Origin: Daphnia carinata | Taxonomy: Eukaryota > Arthropoda > Branchiopoda > Diplostraca > Daphniidae | Assembly (NCBI RefSeq): GCF_022539665.2 | Contig: NC_081340.1 | Coordinates: 7,563,357 to 7,627,356 of the forward strand | DNA length: 64,000 nt | Reading direction: 5' to 3' | Notes under the pieces: generated by a model | Told to the model about the DNA's origin: nothing | Database searches by the model: none | What the model saw: only the letters and a program-made list of their open reading frames with translations | Position numbers and translations under genes: made by a program | Shown: in pieces, positions 9,806-22,244 of the stretch | Position numbering within the stretch: position 1 is the first letter of the stretch | Layout: every line of letters begins with the position of its first letter

Positions 9806-12240
9806 AAGCAATTTGACTTACTTCTGCTGTCTGATGGCTAGAAAGACTGTAGGGCCAGCAAATAGGCAGCAGACGGCTAAGAGTTGGCAATTCTATGGTT
9901 GAATGTTCAATTTAAATAAAAAAGCAAACTATATGAGGCATAAGAAAAATTCAAAATACCAGTAGAAATTGTGTGGAGGTACATGTATGTGTCCGTTGGT
10001 AGGCTAAGTAGAGATTACAACTGCCAAAATGACTGTCAGTACAATTGACACTGCAACGAAGATGAATATGGTGCACCACTCAGATCACGATTGACAGGAG
10101 ACCATGAGTGGTTAAAGAGTAGAAGAACGATATTATGGTTTTCCTACCCATAGGATTTGCATCTTTGGTGACATTCCTCAACAGGAAGTATTCTTTACAA
10201 ATGAAGTTTCATGAGCTAAACCTTAAAAGCAAAATCCGTCAATGAGATTCTGATAACAAAACATTAGTCTTATACCTCTCAATGAGCACTGGTATAGTCT
10301 GATGAATGCAACGTAGTAGGTTGCTAATAGTTTTTGGGTTTGACAGCTGGCATAGGTGATTACAAGATATGTACCATAAGCACCAAGCATTCTGTGGGCT
10401 TCACTTCCAAAACACACTCAGGGATGAAAACGAACAGAAGCACCATTAGATTTTCTTGAGTTTTCCATTGGAACATGGCATATTTAACAGAAACTTTCGA
10501 ACACAGCTTTCACCGCTCCCATATAGTCGGCAAGTAAATAGTGGCACAGCAGCGTCATCTTGTTTTCCAATTAACAACCGAAAAATTCATCAAAATTGAA
10601 AATCTTGCTTTTTTGAGACGGGAACTGCACTGATGTGAACTCTTTAAACATACTTTTAGAGCGTGAATCCCCCCGCCCACCCCCATAATGGCTACTACCA
10701 TTTCAATTTTTTTAAAACAAATACAGCGACCAAAACCACGAACGGCATTTTAAAAATATAGCGATTTAACATGTTTTTGAGCCCAATTTTTTCACTCTTT
10801 TATTTATTTATCCAAAAACCTAGATATTTCTAGGATAATACATGATTTGGGTCTCTGGATTGTTAGCTAGTCAACATCGGTATGATAATACACTTTTCTT
10901 TTTTTGAACAGCTGCAATGGTATTTCGGTTATAAGTTCCACGGCAAAATTTCTCCATTGAGACAAGGACGCCAATTGTGCGTTATCTTGCGCCTATTTTC
11001 AATTAAATAGATACGCCGTCATTTTTCTGCCCGGAAGAGCTCACTTTGGCCTGGAATATTGTTTTGAATGGTGTAATTAGTATACATTGCATACATTAGA
11101 TTGAATCAATTACTTCTTGGCATACGTTCTTTAATTGTGTGAGGCTGTCAAATCGTCGACAGGCGGTATCTAAAGGAGGAAATCAGCTAAGAGCTTGCGG
11201 ACTCATCAATAAATGCAAAACTATTAAAAAATTATAAAGATAGCCTGAAACCAAATTGTAAAGAAAATTTAATTTTAGTTTCCAGCACTTCGGTACAGGT
11301 ATCATCGTCAACGTGGGCGAAGGTGATTTTTCCATGTTCATTGAATCAGGTCACCAACTTCTACTAGATGAGTCAAGAGGAAATGAGGTTACACGAACAG
11401 AAAATTAACCATACAATTCAACTGATAGATAAGAATACCATGATGCGTGGAAGTGAAATACACCACATCACAACTGTTAAAACTGTCAGAACATTCACCA
11501 CCCATGCAAAACATTTTCTGATTCATTGATGTTCATCACCTAGCCTATACCAAGAAAACCAAACACAATTAGTGCGGAACATTTTGCTGATGAGAGTTAA
11601 CATATACCTGACAAATTTACTGCAGACCAGCAATTCCTGATGGACTCCCACACAACATTCCAGATAAACAAACCAGTAGTAATTCCTAAACAAACATCTT
11701 GCAATTGTGGTAAATATAATGCAGTAACCGGTAAATATAACATCTCACATGAACAACAAATGTGAACGGAACCATTCGAAAAAGAAGTAAACAATTTCAA
11801 AAATGAATTTGCACAAAAAGGATTTTAAAATTAATTTTAAAATAAATTAAATAAACATAATTGTTAAGCAAATCTCACTGTGTACCTTTTTATTGGTTGA
11901 ATTTGGAAATGGCTTACTAGTTGGAATAAGTTTTTTTTTCTTTTACCCCAAATTTGCTTTCCGGGCAGCGCACTTCCAACCTTGTCTGCTGATCACAGTA
12001 TCTGCATGACCCGCTGCAGAATTATCACAAGTTTAGAGGAAACAAACGGTTCCATCATGTCAAGCAAATAAATGCGATGAGTCCGTGTTTACGTAGCAAC
12101 AACGATTCCGCTTTAGATCCAAGTATGGGTTCAAAAATCCAAACAAAGGGTTTTGAAAGCTGATTTTCCAATTATATTGGGCATCAATAGGTACGCTGTG
12201 TTCCAGGACAAAAATCGGGTCTTCCGCCTAAAGAAGACGT
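9806..12240. other. Gene-poor stretch, nothing recognised
   Basis: No family-like frame, RNA gene or clear repeat is visible. Composition is AT-rich with one C-rich patch (ccccccgcccacccccat at about 10668-10686). Short open frames on both strands show no recognisable motif. Confidence 0.4.
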
Positions 12241-12248
12241 ATGAAAAC

Positions 12249-13163
12249 TTAATAGTTCATGAGAAATTTGAAATCCAAAGACGAACCTTGAGGTTCGTTT
12301 TTAGCAGCTGCGATAATGATATACGGAACTCGATCCCCTAATTTTGGGGTTGTACCAGCATCTCGCTTACGCATCTTGTGAGCTAGTTCCACATGTGCTT
12401 GTTTGCTGGCGTAGTCTTTATCTGTTTTAGTCAGATCCTTTTTCATAAAAGGCAAACGGATAAAATCACAGTATTCCAAAACATATTTACGCTCTACCTT
12501 GGTAATCACTAGAAGTGAGATATCGACTTTGTTGCACAGCAAGTCGGAAATTGTTTGTTTGGCGTATTCTAAGGCTGCATCCGGGTCTCTAAGAGAAAAT
12601 ATCAAACCCTCAAACTTCGCATACTAAAATTGATGACTTTTTGTTTACCGCTCCATCAAAATTTTCTGCAGACAGCTATTGATAAGATTGGCAACGAGTT
12701 GGCAATTATCACGACGAACGGTTTCTATATCTTTACAATCCATTTTGTCAAACTTTTCAGGTTTGGTCCAATACAATCCTGCATACCTGTGAAGACAGAA
12801 ACAGTCAGTACAACTGGTATCTCATCTAACAAGTCTTTATAAATCAGAACCGCAATTACCTCTTTTTGTTGATCAATAAATAGGGGTAATCGACTTTTCC
12901 CAATTCCAAATTAATGGGTTTGACAAATTTTGCCGACACAAATGCGGCAGCTTCTCGATGATAATTATTCATAATCCAGGGATATTACTTTGGCGTCATG
13001 GGCATAGCCATTCTCGACGCAAAATTTAGACTCCACATCCTCTCTTGTTTTCTCAATCATAGTTCTGCCAAAAGCCGTCACACTTTGCCAAATTTCCAGA
13101 CAAGGCAATTTTCCGACTTGGGCGCCAGTGAAACCGTAAACATACAAACACGACGGATTCCCT
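12249..13163 (-). pseudogene. DNA polymerase delta catalytic-subunit (POLD1-like) fragment, broken
   Basis: Minus-strand pieces match the palm/thumb half of the family-B polymerase POLD1 in order. From about 13140 to 12990 they read [17 protein letters not shown] then [13 protein letters not shown]. From about 12940 to 12855 they read FVSAKFVKPINLE then YPYLLINKKR. After an intron come YAGLYWTKPEKFDKMDC then RRDNCQLVANLINSCL. Near 12590-12530 is [17 protein letters not shown], and near 12400-12310 are [18 protein letters not shown] and [14 protein letters not shown]. The active-site YGDTDS motif that should follow [10 protein letters not shown] is missing: a short foreign stretch with a stop replaces about 20 residues. 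Intron positions look conserved, so this is a DNA-level duplicate rather than a retrocopy. It cannot encode an active polymerase. Confidence 0.8.
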
Positions 13164-13199
13164 ACAGAGAAACAAATAGCATTACATCAGTCAAACCTC

Positions 13200-14650
13200 A
13201 TATTCAAAAGCCATCGAGAAAATACTTTCGGAGGCATCGTTGGATGGTTGACAATTTTTTCAATATCGGGACCGAAACCCATAAAGCATTCGATCAGCTT
13301 CGTCCAAAATTAAAAACCTGGCCGTCGAGAAGTAAAATACTCCAAGGTCGAGAAAATCCTCGAGTCGCCCCGCGGTCGCGACAAGAGTATTTCACCCAGC
13401 TTGAAGATTTGACCGCTGATGGCTCGTGACAGTTCCTTCATATATAATGACAGATTTTAAAACCGAATTGTAGGAGAATTTACACGACCCGCGGTGAATT
13501 CGAATCGAAAATTCACGAGTGAGTGCGACAATTACAACTTCTGGCTTTTGAACCATGGCGGGGACGCACCAGCAACACCTTGTTCTAACAATATGTTCAT
13601 AACCGGTACTAAGTACGCCGCCTATATGAAGAAATGTGAAATTTTAGATGACTTAATCAACGAATGTCACGAAGGGTTTGTTGAGTATCTTAGATGCAAT
13701 TGGACCTTTTAGCAGTCGTCAATCACCGACTTACCCAGTTCATACCGACCCATTCGAATCAAGTTAGTACGAGGGCATCAGGGTTTCAAAATTACACAGC
13801 GTTAATTAATTGGATTACCGTTTTGCCGGAGCCCGTGACAGCACAAGCAATCAAATCTTTTTTGGCAAGAATAACTGCAACTGAAGCTTTCTGTACAGGT
13901 GTTGGTTTGATGTAGCCAGAATTCTTAATGTTTTGAAGTAGTAGTGGGCGCAGGCCGGCTTCTTCGAGTGATGTTATGTATTGAGGTACATCTGTTCCTG
14001 TAACCTAAAGCAAACCCAATAGATATTTTCAAATCATAAAATACTGTTTCGAAAAATGCCTTACCTGGATTCGATGGAGAACGACTTTATCAAAATTGTT
14101 ATAGCGTTCCCCACAGACGATCCCACTTAAACAGTTCCTTTTCATCGCATGTCACAGCTTCCGGAATGTATTGTTCACGCGGCTTTCCGTTTTTCGTCAA
14201 TTCACGAATAGATTCGTGCAGCCTTTCGAGGTCTGGCCAACTTCATGACACTAGGGGTAAGACAATGAACACTGGAACATAAAATATTTGTTGTGAAGAT
14301 ACAATTGATGTTTACCTTGTTACACTTGCTGCCACCAATGATCCTTGTGGAAAATCCCTTGCTACATGGCCCGCTTCTTGGTTGGAAATGAACACTAAAC
14401 TGTAGTAAAAGAAAACTAGATACGAGTCTCATATTCACCTTATGACACCTACATGCTCGACTCCCACCTCCTCCTTGTGGGCATTACATGGAAAAATGTC
14501 CTTTTGCGAACTGTTTAATAACTATGGATTAGCCAGACTAGAATGTACTAACCCGAATAGTATTTGTATTTTTCTTACCTCATGGCAAGTACGACTTCCA
14601 CCACCTAATCTTTCGAAGACAACAAAATTTGCCCAACTCAAAATTATTCA
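13200..14650 (-). pseudogene. Vasa-like DEAD-box helicase fragment with CCHC zinc knuckles, broken
   Basis: Reading leftwards on the minus strand, remnants of CCHC zinc knuckles come first (near 14500, FAKGHFSM-stop-CPQGGGGSR; near 14370, EAGHVARDFPQGS). Next are vasa-type linker REQYIPEAVTCDEKELF (about 14180) and NFDKVVLHRIQV (about 14080). The helicase core follows: LEEAGLRPLLLQNIKNSGY and KPTPVQKA (Q motif), AVTGSGKT (motif I, about 13835), VVIVALTREFS (motif Ia, about 13535), ATAGRLEDF (degenerate TPGRL) and LILDEADRML (motif II, about 13300). It ends at HPTMPPK; motif III and the whole C-terminal RecA domain are absent. Stops and frame breaks separate the pieces. Vasa is a germline RNA helicase. 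This copy is a relic joined to the POLD1 fragment. Confidence 0.78.
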
Positions 14651-14705
14651 AACATTAGTATCAGCTATTAATTATTATCTATTAGCGTACCTTGAAAAGC
14701 GTTGA

Positions 14706-16820
14706 AAAATGAGTAAATTAAACGCCAAAAATCGCCAAAGCCACGAGGTCAAGAAGCAAAATCGAGCGAGGAAGGCAGACTGTACGCGCTAAGCCAATAT
14801 CAAGAAATATGCCTGAAAACAGCTGCCCGATGAGCCACGGTTTAAGGCGCCTCTTGTGGACGCAAAGGTCATTACGAGAAACTTTATCCGTCACAAACTA
14901 AATGTTTTTAAACAAATTTAAAGTAATCATCCAAATCAAGATTTAACTTTAAAAAAAAGAAAAAAAGCGTAATACTTGGGGAAACACACTTTCATTTCTT
15001 GCTCCTTTCCTTTAGTTTATTCCAAAATGGAGTATGATGGTTTTTCGTTAACTAAATTAACTAGAAATGTGACCGGTAGATGGCAATAGCAGTAAAACAG
15101 AAAAAAGGCCAATATTTTTTATTTTTATTTTGGGTAAAAGGGATTGCCATATTTATGTATATGCAGAATTGAACGGGCATCCGAATATGAGGGTTGTTTT
15201 CTCGTGGAACTCATAGTTTTAAATAAAACGTTAAAAAACGGTAAAAGTTGGGTTAAAAAATAAGCCCGCGCTTATGTTGTCGGGCTTAAAATTTTTTCAT
15301 ATTAAAAAATGATATCATTAAATCTAGATAACTATAGATGATTCTGATGCAAAATTAAACCAGGAACACGAAAATGGAATTTGTTTTTACGTAGAGTTTA
15401 TAGTTTTGGAGTAATCTAAAATTTAACATAGCGTGTGTGCGAATCGAAACCATTACTAACGCGCCAGTACGCTACAGCTCTAACGTCACACATCAAACTT
15501 CTTTGATTATTAAAAAACCGATCAATTCGTGTGAAATTTCTTCCTTTTTCCTTTCTTGCACGCACACTACCACTCAGTTTTCCTATTTTTTTGTTGTAAT
15601 TTTGTGAATAATCTTGGATCTATTTTGAAATTTGACACTAGCAGACGATTTGACGCAGACGACACTTCAACAGCTGAGATGTAGCTTGGTTTCAGTGGTG
15701 GTGTGTACTGCAGTCACAGCGAGAGAGCCAATCAAATTGCGAGAATCGGGTGCCGCTGGGAAACCCGAACGGTCGAGTCAACTCGCGGAGACCACGTTGA
15801 ACCCAGGATGTCATAAAATAGGGCCGCACTTTCGTTACGCCATCTATTGGTAGAAATATCGGAAACAAAGATTGGTCGATCAAGTTGGGTTAGACATAAC
15901 AATAGGTTCCGCTTTTGATCGAATCCATATCGGGAAACAAAAGGAAACAATTTTTAATAGAATCCCTATGGAGAAATTTACAAGATGTCAAGCAACAAGG
16001 CAGAATGGTCGGCGAAAGACAAAAAGTCAAAAACGAAAATTATGGTTCTAATAAGAACGCCACTTCATGGGAGTTACAAACGTTTAAAATTCAAATCTGA
16101 AATATTAATTGCGCATGTCAGGACAACAGAATGCAAACACTTATTTTTTAAAAGAATAATAACAATAATAGTTTTTAAAGATTAACCAGCACCCTCTAAT
16201 GAACTAACAGTTTCCAAAGGCAGAATGAAAAGAAAACACATGTATTTTTTGTTGTTGTTTAGTTCTTTCAACAGGTATTTGGTTTTCAAAAAAGCACCTG
16301 AATAAAAGAAAACTGCTTAATCGAAAGTCAGCTGTTGTGCTTATGCCAATCTAAGGCTCATTTAACTAGGTTAATCAATCCATGTCGGCCAGATTTCCTG
16401 CAAAAATCTTTCATTTGTTGCAAGACAAATGTAAATAAAGAAAACTACATTCCCCAGTGGATTTTTTTTTCGAACGGCTGAAAAAGAAAGACCAAAATCT
16501 TTCTTTTCGTTTTTCTTTTAAGTGGACATAGCAAACTGTGCAAGATTCAGATTTAGAATAGGATACGATGCGTGATTTTTGTCCGTGATGTAATAAACTG
16601 ACGGTCCATAATGTGTTGAGTTTTTTACGTATTAACGATATGCACTTTAGACCACTGAATTTTTGGTTGCAAGTTGGTTGCGTTGGTTGCAAGTTATCGA
16701 AGTGCCACGTCACATGAACTGCTTCCATCAATTTTGCCTAGTAACTATGACGAGCTTCAAACAGAGATAACAATAGTTAACAGCTAACGTGCAGCTAGTG
16801 TAACTATTTCTACCCGAAGT
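14706..16820. other. Gene-poor stretch with one strong inverted repeat
   Basis: No supported gene. TAAGCCCG at 15261-15268 and CGGGCTTA at 15281-15288 form an 8-bp stem with a 12-nt loop. A patch at about 15630-15860 has several short open frames on both strands but no recognisable motif. The last few hundred bases presumably contain the promoter of the glycosyltransferase at 16857. Confidence 0.4.
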
Positions 16821-16856
16821 GTGCAGTCGCATTTTTCTAATTTTAGTCAAGCAAAA

Positions 16857-18793
16857 ATGAAATTCTATTTAATATACATCATACCGTTTCTTGCGCAATG
16901 GGCACTGTTGGGTCATTGTGCCCGAGTTCTTATGCTGTCTCCGATGGGGACGAGGAGTCATATGTATTCATTTATGCCAATTATGGAAGTTTTAGCCAAA
17001 AGAGGTCATCACATAACTGTTGTAACGCCCCACGAGCCGAAAACGGAAACACCTAGTATTCGAAAAATCGTTATAAGTGAAATAGTGGAACATCTAGAAG
17101 GAGGATGGCAAAAATTCGAACGTGAAAATCCTTTTTCTGCATTGCTAAATTTTCATGAGGAAATGAGAATTCTTCAAACGATTGGTTATCAAAATCTCAT
17201 GAAAAACAAGGAGATCCAAGATATTCTCAAAACTAAGGACGTTGATATCGTGATAGTTGATGCAATCATGAATGAATTTACCTTTCCGTTGATTGAACAT
17301 CTCGGTGTACCCTTCATCTTCCACAGTGCAGCTACAGCCCCACCATGGAGTTTGGCGGCTTTTAACGTACCACGCGAGTACGCAAGTGTCCCAACATTGG
17401 CTTCTGGATTCAAAAGTGATATGTCACTCATGGAAAGGATGTTGAATATGCTCATGGAGGAATTGTTTCTAAGTCTTCGCAAACAAATTACCCTTCCAAT
17501 CTTAGATGATCTCATCAGTTCAGACTTTCCCGACGCTATGCCTATCGCGGAATTTGAAAGAAAGGCCCAAATCTGTTTGGCTAGTTATCACCTGGCCACA
17601 GCATGGCCTCGTCCGCTTCCACCGACGTTCATCCCGATTGGGGCGCTCCACGTTCGGCCTCCAAAAACACTGCCAAACGTAAAAGCGTAGAAATTATTTA
17701 GAAATTTACCGATGGGAATAAGCTCATCGTGAACTACCAATTATTAAACAACTAAACAAAAACAGGATTTACAGAACTTTGCTGACGGAGCCGAACATGG
17801 CTTCATAGTATTTACCTTAGGTTCCAATGCCCTGGTATCTTCCATGCCAGAACATGTAAAGAAAATCTTTACTCAAGTTTTTGCACGTGTTCCTCAACGT
17901 GTTTTCTGGAAATGGGAAACAGGCACTTCAGATGCAAAGGAAATTTCCAATAACGTCAAAATGGTTGACTGGCTACCACAACAAGATCTCCTTGGTACAA
18001 GGATAAATAAATAAATAGAAATTAATAAAGAATTTTTTAAATGTTGATTTACAAATAACAACTGCTTTTTTACTACCAAAACTAACAACGCGATAGGCCA
18101 TCCGAACGCTCGTCTTTTCATTTCGCATGGCGGGTTACTTGGAACTCAAGAAACGATATATCACGGCGTACCAATTCTCGGTTTGCCCTTAGGAAGAGAT
18201 CAATGGAGGTAAGCGGTTGTGTCATGATACTATCAAATATGTTTCCCTATGTAAAGAAACTTAGATATAGTTCACAATCAATAGCATCATAAACAAATTG
18301 ATTTTTTGATTACAGTAATCTAGCAAGGGCGGAAGAAGAAGGCTTTGGAATCAAACTGGAATGGAAAGACTTAACCGAATCATTATTGTACGACACTATT
18401 CAAACAATTCTCAACGAACCTAGGTATGGAACATGCAAATGTTTGTAAATTTTGCGTGATTAATATTATAGAATTTTTTTTGGCTTTCAGGAAAGCTTAT
18501 TAACTTTATTTGATTTTTACAGTTACCTGGGTAATGCCACTCGTCTGTCGCAGCTGATGCAAGATGAGTTAGTTCCACCTGGAGAAGTTGCAGCATACTG
18601 GGTGGAACATATCCTTAAACATGGAAATAAACACCTTCAGTCGAATGCCAAAGATATGCCTTTTTATAAGCTCTACCTCATGGATGTTTGGTTACTTCTA
18701 ACGGCCGTTCTCGTTTTTCTGCTATGGATAATCTACAACATCGTAGTTTGCATTTTCAGAATGTTCAGAAGAACGAAGATAAAAGTTCAGTAG
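16857..18793 (+). CDS. UDP-glycosyltransferase 1 (ER membrane, detoxification type)
   Basis: There are five exons: 16857-17678, 17766-17994, 18097-18208, 18316-18423 and 18523-18793, closing as 513 aa. The start ATG gives a clean signal peptide ([14 protein letters not shown], cleavage near GHCA). The N-terminal acceptor domain begins [13 protein letters not shown]. The UGT signature for UDP-sugar binding runs over exons 2-4, with [24 protein letters not shown] and [16 protein letters not shown]-terminal membrane segment ([18 protein letters not shown]) and the tail KIKVQ, a KxKxx ER-retrieval pattern, place it in the ER with its catalytic part lumenal. UGTs conjugate sugars to lipophilic xenobiotics, steroids or pigments; the substrate is not predictable. 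It is first of four tandem copies. Confidence 0.95.
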
Positions 18794-19776
18794 ACGATTA
18801 CTTACAGTCGCGCTTGCTCCTATATCAAAATGAGGCCACTGCGCGACCTACACCTCCAAGAATTCCAGATCGGGAGTCAAGAAATTATGCAAAGTGTTAC
18901 ACTGTACGTAATAACACAGAAATAAAAATAGAATTCGCTATCATTTACCCATATCATGTTGGGACAGGCGCCATTTGACATGCCAATGACCTTTTTTTAA
19001 GGACTTCGCTTCCACATGAAAGCGCTGGGCTCTGGATCCATCTAAAGAGTAATTCGGATTAATAGAAACAGTATACTTTTACAGCAAGATAAGCAATTTA
19101 CAAACCACAGTTCTCCAATTGGATGAAAATAAATTATTTTTTCTTGGAGAAACCCTGCAAGTCATAGAACATGAATATTCGAAATCGTTTTTTCTAACAT
19201 CGCATATTGAATCATTCCTATTACCCGTTTTTAATTGAGTAGACATACAGAAAAAGGTTAACGAGGACGAAATCAGATTGATTTGTAAAAAAATCACGTT
19301 CAGCTAACGCGATTCCTGAAAGGCTACGATTCGCGATAAAAATATTGAGAGGAACTAGGTTATGATAAATTCTCGCACTTCAAAAGAAAGGGGAAAAGAT
19401 GCCTCAGGGTTACGCTAATGCTGAAGCATGACTTGCTTTTTGGTTTTGGGTCAGTATGTCTTGTAGCTACCTCCAAACGTGTTGTAAAACTGGGAGTACA
19501 GTGAGCTTTTCGACTCGTTCATCGAAACATTGCTCCGTAAAAAATTACCTAAAAAGTAAAATTTAACGGTTTTAATTTTTACATTTAAAAGCAATTCAAA
19601 TGCCGAATACATGTTAACAGATTACAAGTAAGTTGTATACCTCCATTTATCCATTAGATATATCCATCTAATTCAATGTCTGTCTTGGAAACATTGTGTT
19701 GCACCAGCTCTGCATTTTCCTGAAACAAATTTTATTACTTTGCCTAAAACGACATTTTAAGTGGAGAATTCACACA
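18794..19776 (+). other. UGT1-UGT2 spacer
   Basis: This AT-rich spacer carries no recognisable gene. It contains the 3' end of UGT1 (aataaaaa poly(A)-like signal near 18921) and the presumed promoter of UGT2. Confidence 0.4.
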
Positions 19777-21783
19777 ATGAAAGGGCACATTTTTCTGCTA
19801 TTGCTGGCTTACCAATTAGCGCCGAGTTCAGCGGCGCGGATTCTAGTTCTGTCTCCGCTAGGTCCCAGGAGTCACTTAAATTCCATGATGCCCATGGTGG
19901 AAACATTGGCGCAGAAGGGTCACCATTTAACGGTCGTGACGCCACATTCTGTGAAAACCCAAGGGCCAAACATCCGTAAAATCCTCGCAAAAGAGTTGCT
20001 CGAATTTGTTGACGTTGAGTGGTATGACTTCAAGCGCTTCAATATGCTCGATAATACGATGGGCATTTTCCATTTTTTCCGCACAACCATGACGCCTGCA
20101 TACGGAAGCTTCATGGCAAATAAAGAGATTCAAGAAATTAAACGCAACAAAGACTACGATATTGTCATAATGGACGCAATCGTCAATGACTTTGCTTTTC
20201 CTCTGATAGACCACTTAGGAAAACCATTCATCTTTTTTGATCCTGGGCCTGGAACATCATGGAACTGGGCAGCGAAGGGCGCTAGTCATGAGTATGCAAG
20301 CATTCCGCCATTATTTGGTACATTCTCTAGCCCCATGACGTTCGCCCAGAGGATGACGAATGCAGTGCTCACTGAAGCACTTTTGATTGTGCGAAAATTT
20401 TACTTGCTGTCAACCTTGGACAATTTAGCCAAAAAAGACTTCCCCTTGGCACGACCAATAGCTGAGATTGAAAAACGTTCTGAATTGTGTTTTATTAACC
20501 TGCATCCGGCATCCAGTTGGCCCCGTTCACTGCCGCCAACGTATGTTCCTGTGCCAGCAATGCATGTCAGGCCAATCGAGCCGCTACCAGAAGTTTGTTT
20601 AATGTACTTTCCTATTGATAAATGAAAATGACTAATTAATATTTTCCTAAAAAGGATTGGCAACGTTTCGCTGATGGAGCAGAAAATGGCTTAATCGTAT
20701 TTACCCTTGGATCGAATTCTCGAGTATCTTCAATGCCGTCTCACATTTTCCAGACATTTGTTCAGGTATTTTCTCGTCTTCCCCAAAGAATTGTGTGGAA
20801 GTGGGAAAAGGATAATCTCTCCGAATTACCTGGCAATATAAAAATAGTTGATTGGCTACCCCAACAAGATCTGCTTGGTAAATTTAGAATATCATTCAGT
20901 ACGAACGTTCAAAAAATGATCAAATTATGACAAACCTACTATTTCGGTGGAAAAAAAAAAACAAACAAATTAGGTCATAAAAATACCCGGTTGTTCATTG
21001 CACATGGTGGTATAATGGGAATTCAGGAGGTAACCTAAATTATTAAACGCTGAATTAAACGCAGATTTTTATGTTTGTAAATTTATCAGGCGATCTACCA
21101 TCAAGTCCCAATATTAGGCTTACCGTTAGGAAGAGACCAGAACGCGTGAGTGTTTTTCATCATTAACAACCAGTTAGCGTTTGAACGTGAAAGGAATTAC
21201 GATGCTTAGCTTCTTCGCTACGATATTTAAATCATTTATCTTCTCCATGTATCGTGTGGCTGCCTTTGTTGTTTTTGAAGTCTCCTTTCGAAAGCCAGCC
21301 AAGAGGGTTATGCCGTGAAACTCGAATGGGAAGATTTAACGGAAGATCTGTTATACAAATCGATCCAGCGGATGGTGAACGAGCCAAGGTACGCATTGAA
21401 GATTCATTGATTAAAAAATATACCTGTGTTGTGAAAAGGGAATGACTGCGATATAATTGCTGCAATTTGCTTCACTACTATAAAGTTATTTGTATTTTGT
21501 ATTCCTTACCATCAGTTACAAAGGTAATGCAACTCGACTTTCCCGATTGATGCGCGACCAGTTAGTGCCGTCAAGAGAAGTAGCTGCGTATTGGGTAGAA
21601 CACGTCCTTCATCAAGGTGGAACGAAGCATCTTCAAAGCATAGACATGCCTTTTTATCAGCTCTACCTCATCGACGTATGGCTGTTCCTGTTTGCCTCTT
21701 TAAGTCTTCTAGCGTTTGTAAATTATAAAATTGCCGCAGTCATCGTTAGAAGATTATCAACAGCAAAACTTAAGACACAGTAA
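19777..21783 (+). CDS. UDP-glycosyltransferase 2, six exons
   Basis: Exons 19777-20592, 20655-20877, 20974-21029, 21090-21145, 21281-21388 and 21516-21783 close as 508 aa. The signal peptide MKGHIFLLLLAYQLA precedes RILVLSPLGPRSH. The sugar-donor signature reads [24 protein letters not shown] and [14 protein letters not shown]. The membrane segment (VWLFLFASLSLLAF) is followed by a KLKTQ tail, again KxKxx. Unlike the other three UGTs, this copy has an extra 60-nt intron (21030-21089) inside the signature exon, between the codons for GIQE and AIYH. HGG and DQ residues that contact the UDP-sugar are intact, so it is probably active. Confidence 0.94.
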
Positions 21784-22244
21784 TCACCTCTATATGACGA
21801 AGAAATGGAACCGTGCAGCAAATCTTCTATTGTGGAACAATACCAATCGATAAAAGCTCTAAAAAAAATTAATCTTGCGTTTAGTACAATTCTAAGTCAT
21901 TTTTAAAGAATTGAAATTAGCATAATGCTAATGCAGCAATACGCTTGGATGATAAGCATCTTAAAAAAAAAAAAAAACTTTTGAACTGAATTTTTTCAGA
22001 CCAAAGTTAGAAATTACTATAGTTTCAGTGATTAGACAATCATAAATCAACAAATGTGCGATAAAAAATAAAAACAATTTACATTATATAACTTACAGGT
22101 TCTTAGATAACCGAAAAAAGTAGTTCACTGACCACTCGTATTAACTCAGCATTGAGATAAAAGTCACCAAGGAGTGGGGACAATAACCACGATATGATGT
22201 GCTAAAAAAAAATCATTTTAGTTGCCGGTTGTGAATTATTAAGA
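21784..22244 (+). other. UGT2-UGT3 spacer
   Basis: AT-rich spacer with A-runs (about 21963-21976). No gene or recognisable element is seen; the UGT3 promoter presumably lies here. Confidence 0.4.

Noticed and set aside
13494-13915. Plus-strand frames over 13.5-13.9 kb
   Set aside because: The minus strand carries the recognisable vasa-like helicase motifs; the plus frames are shadows.
15261-15288. 8-bp inverted repeat as a transposon end
   Set aside because: There is only one stem-loop with no matching distant end or target duplication.
19757-20663. Several minus-strand frames across UGT2 exon 1
   Set aside because: They are antisense shadows of a clear coding exon.
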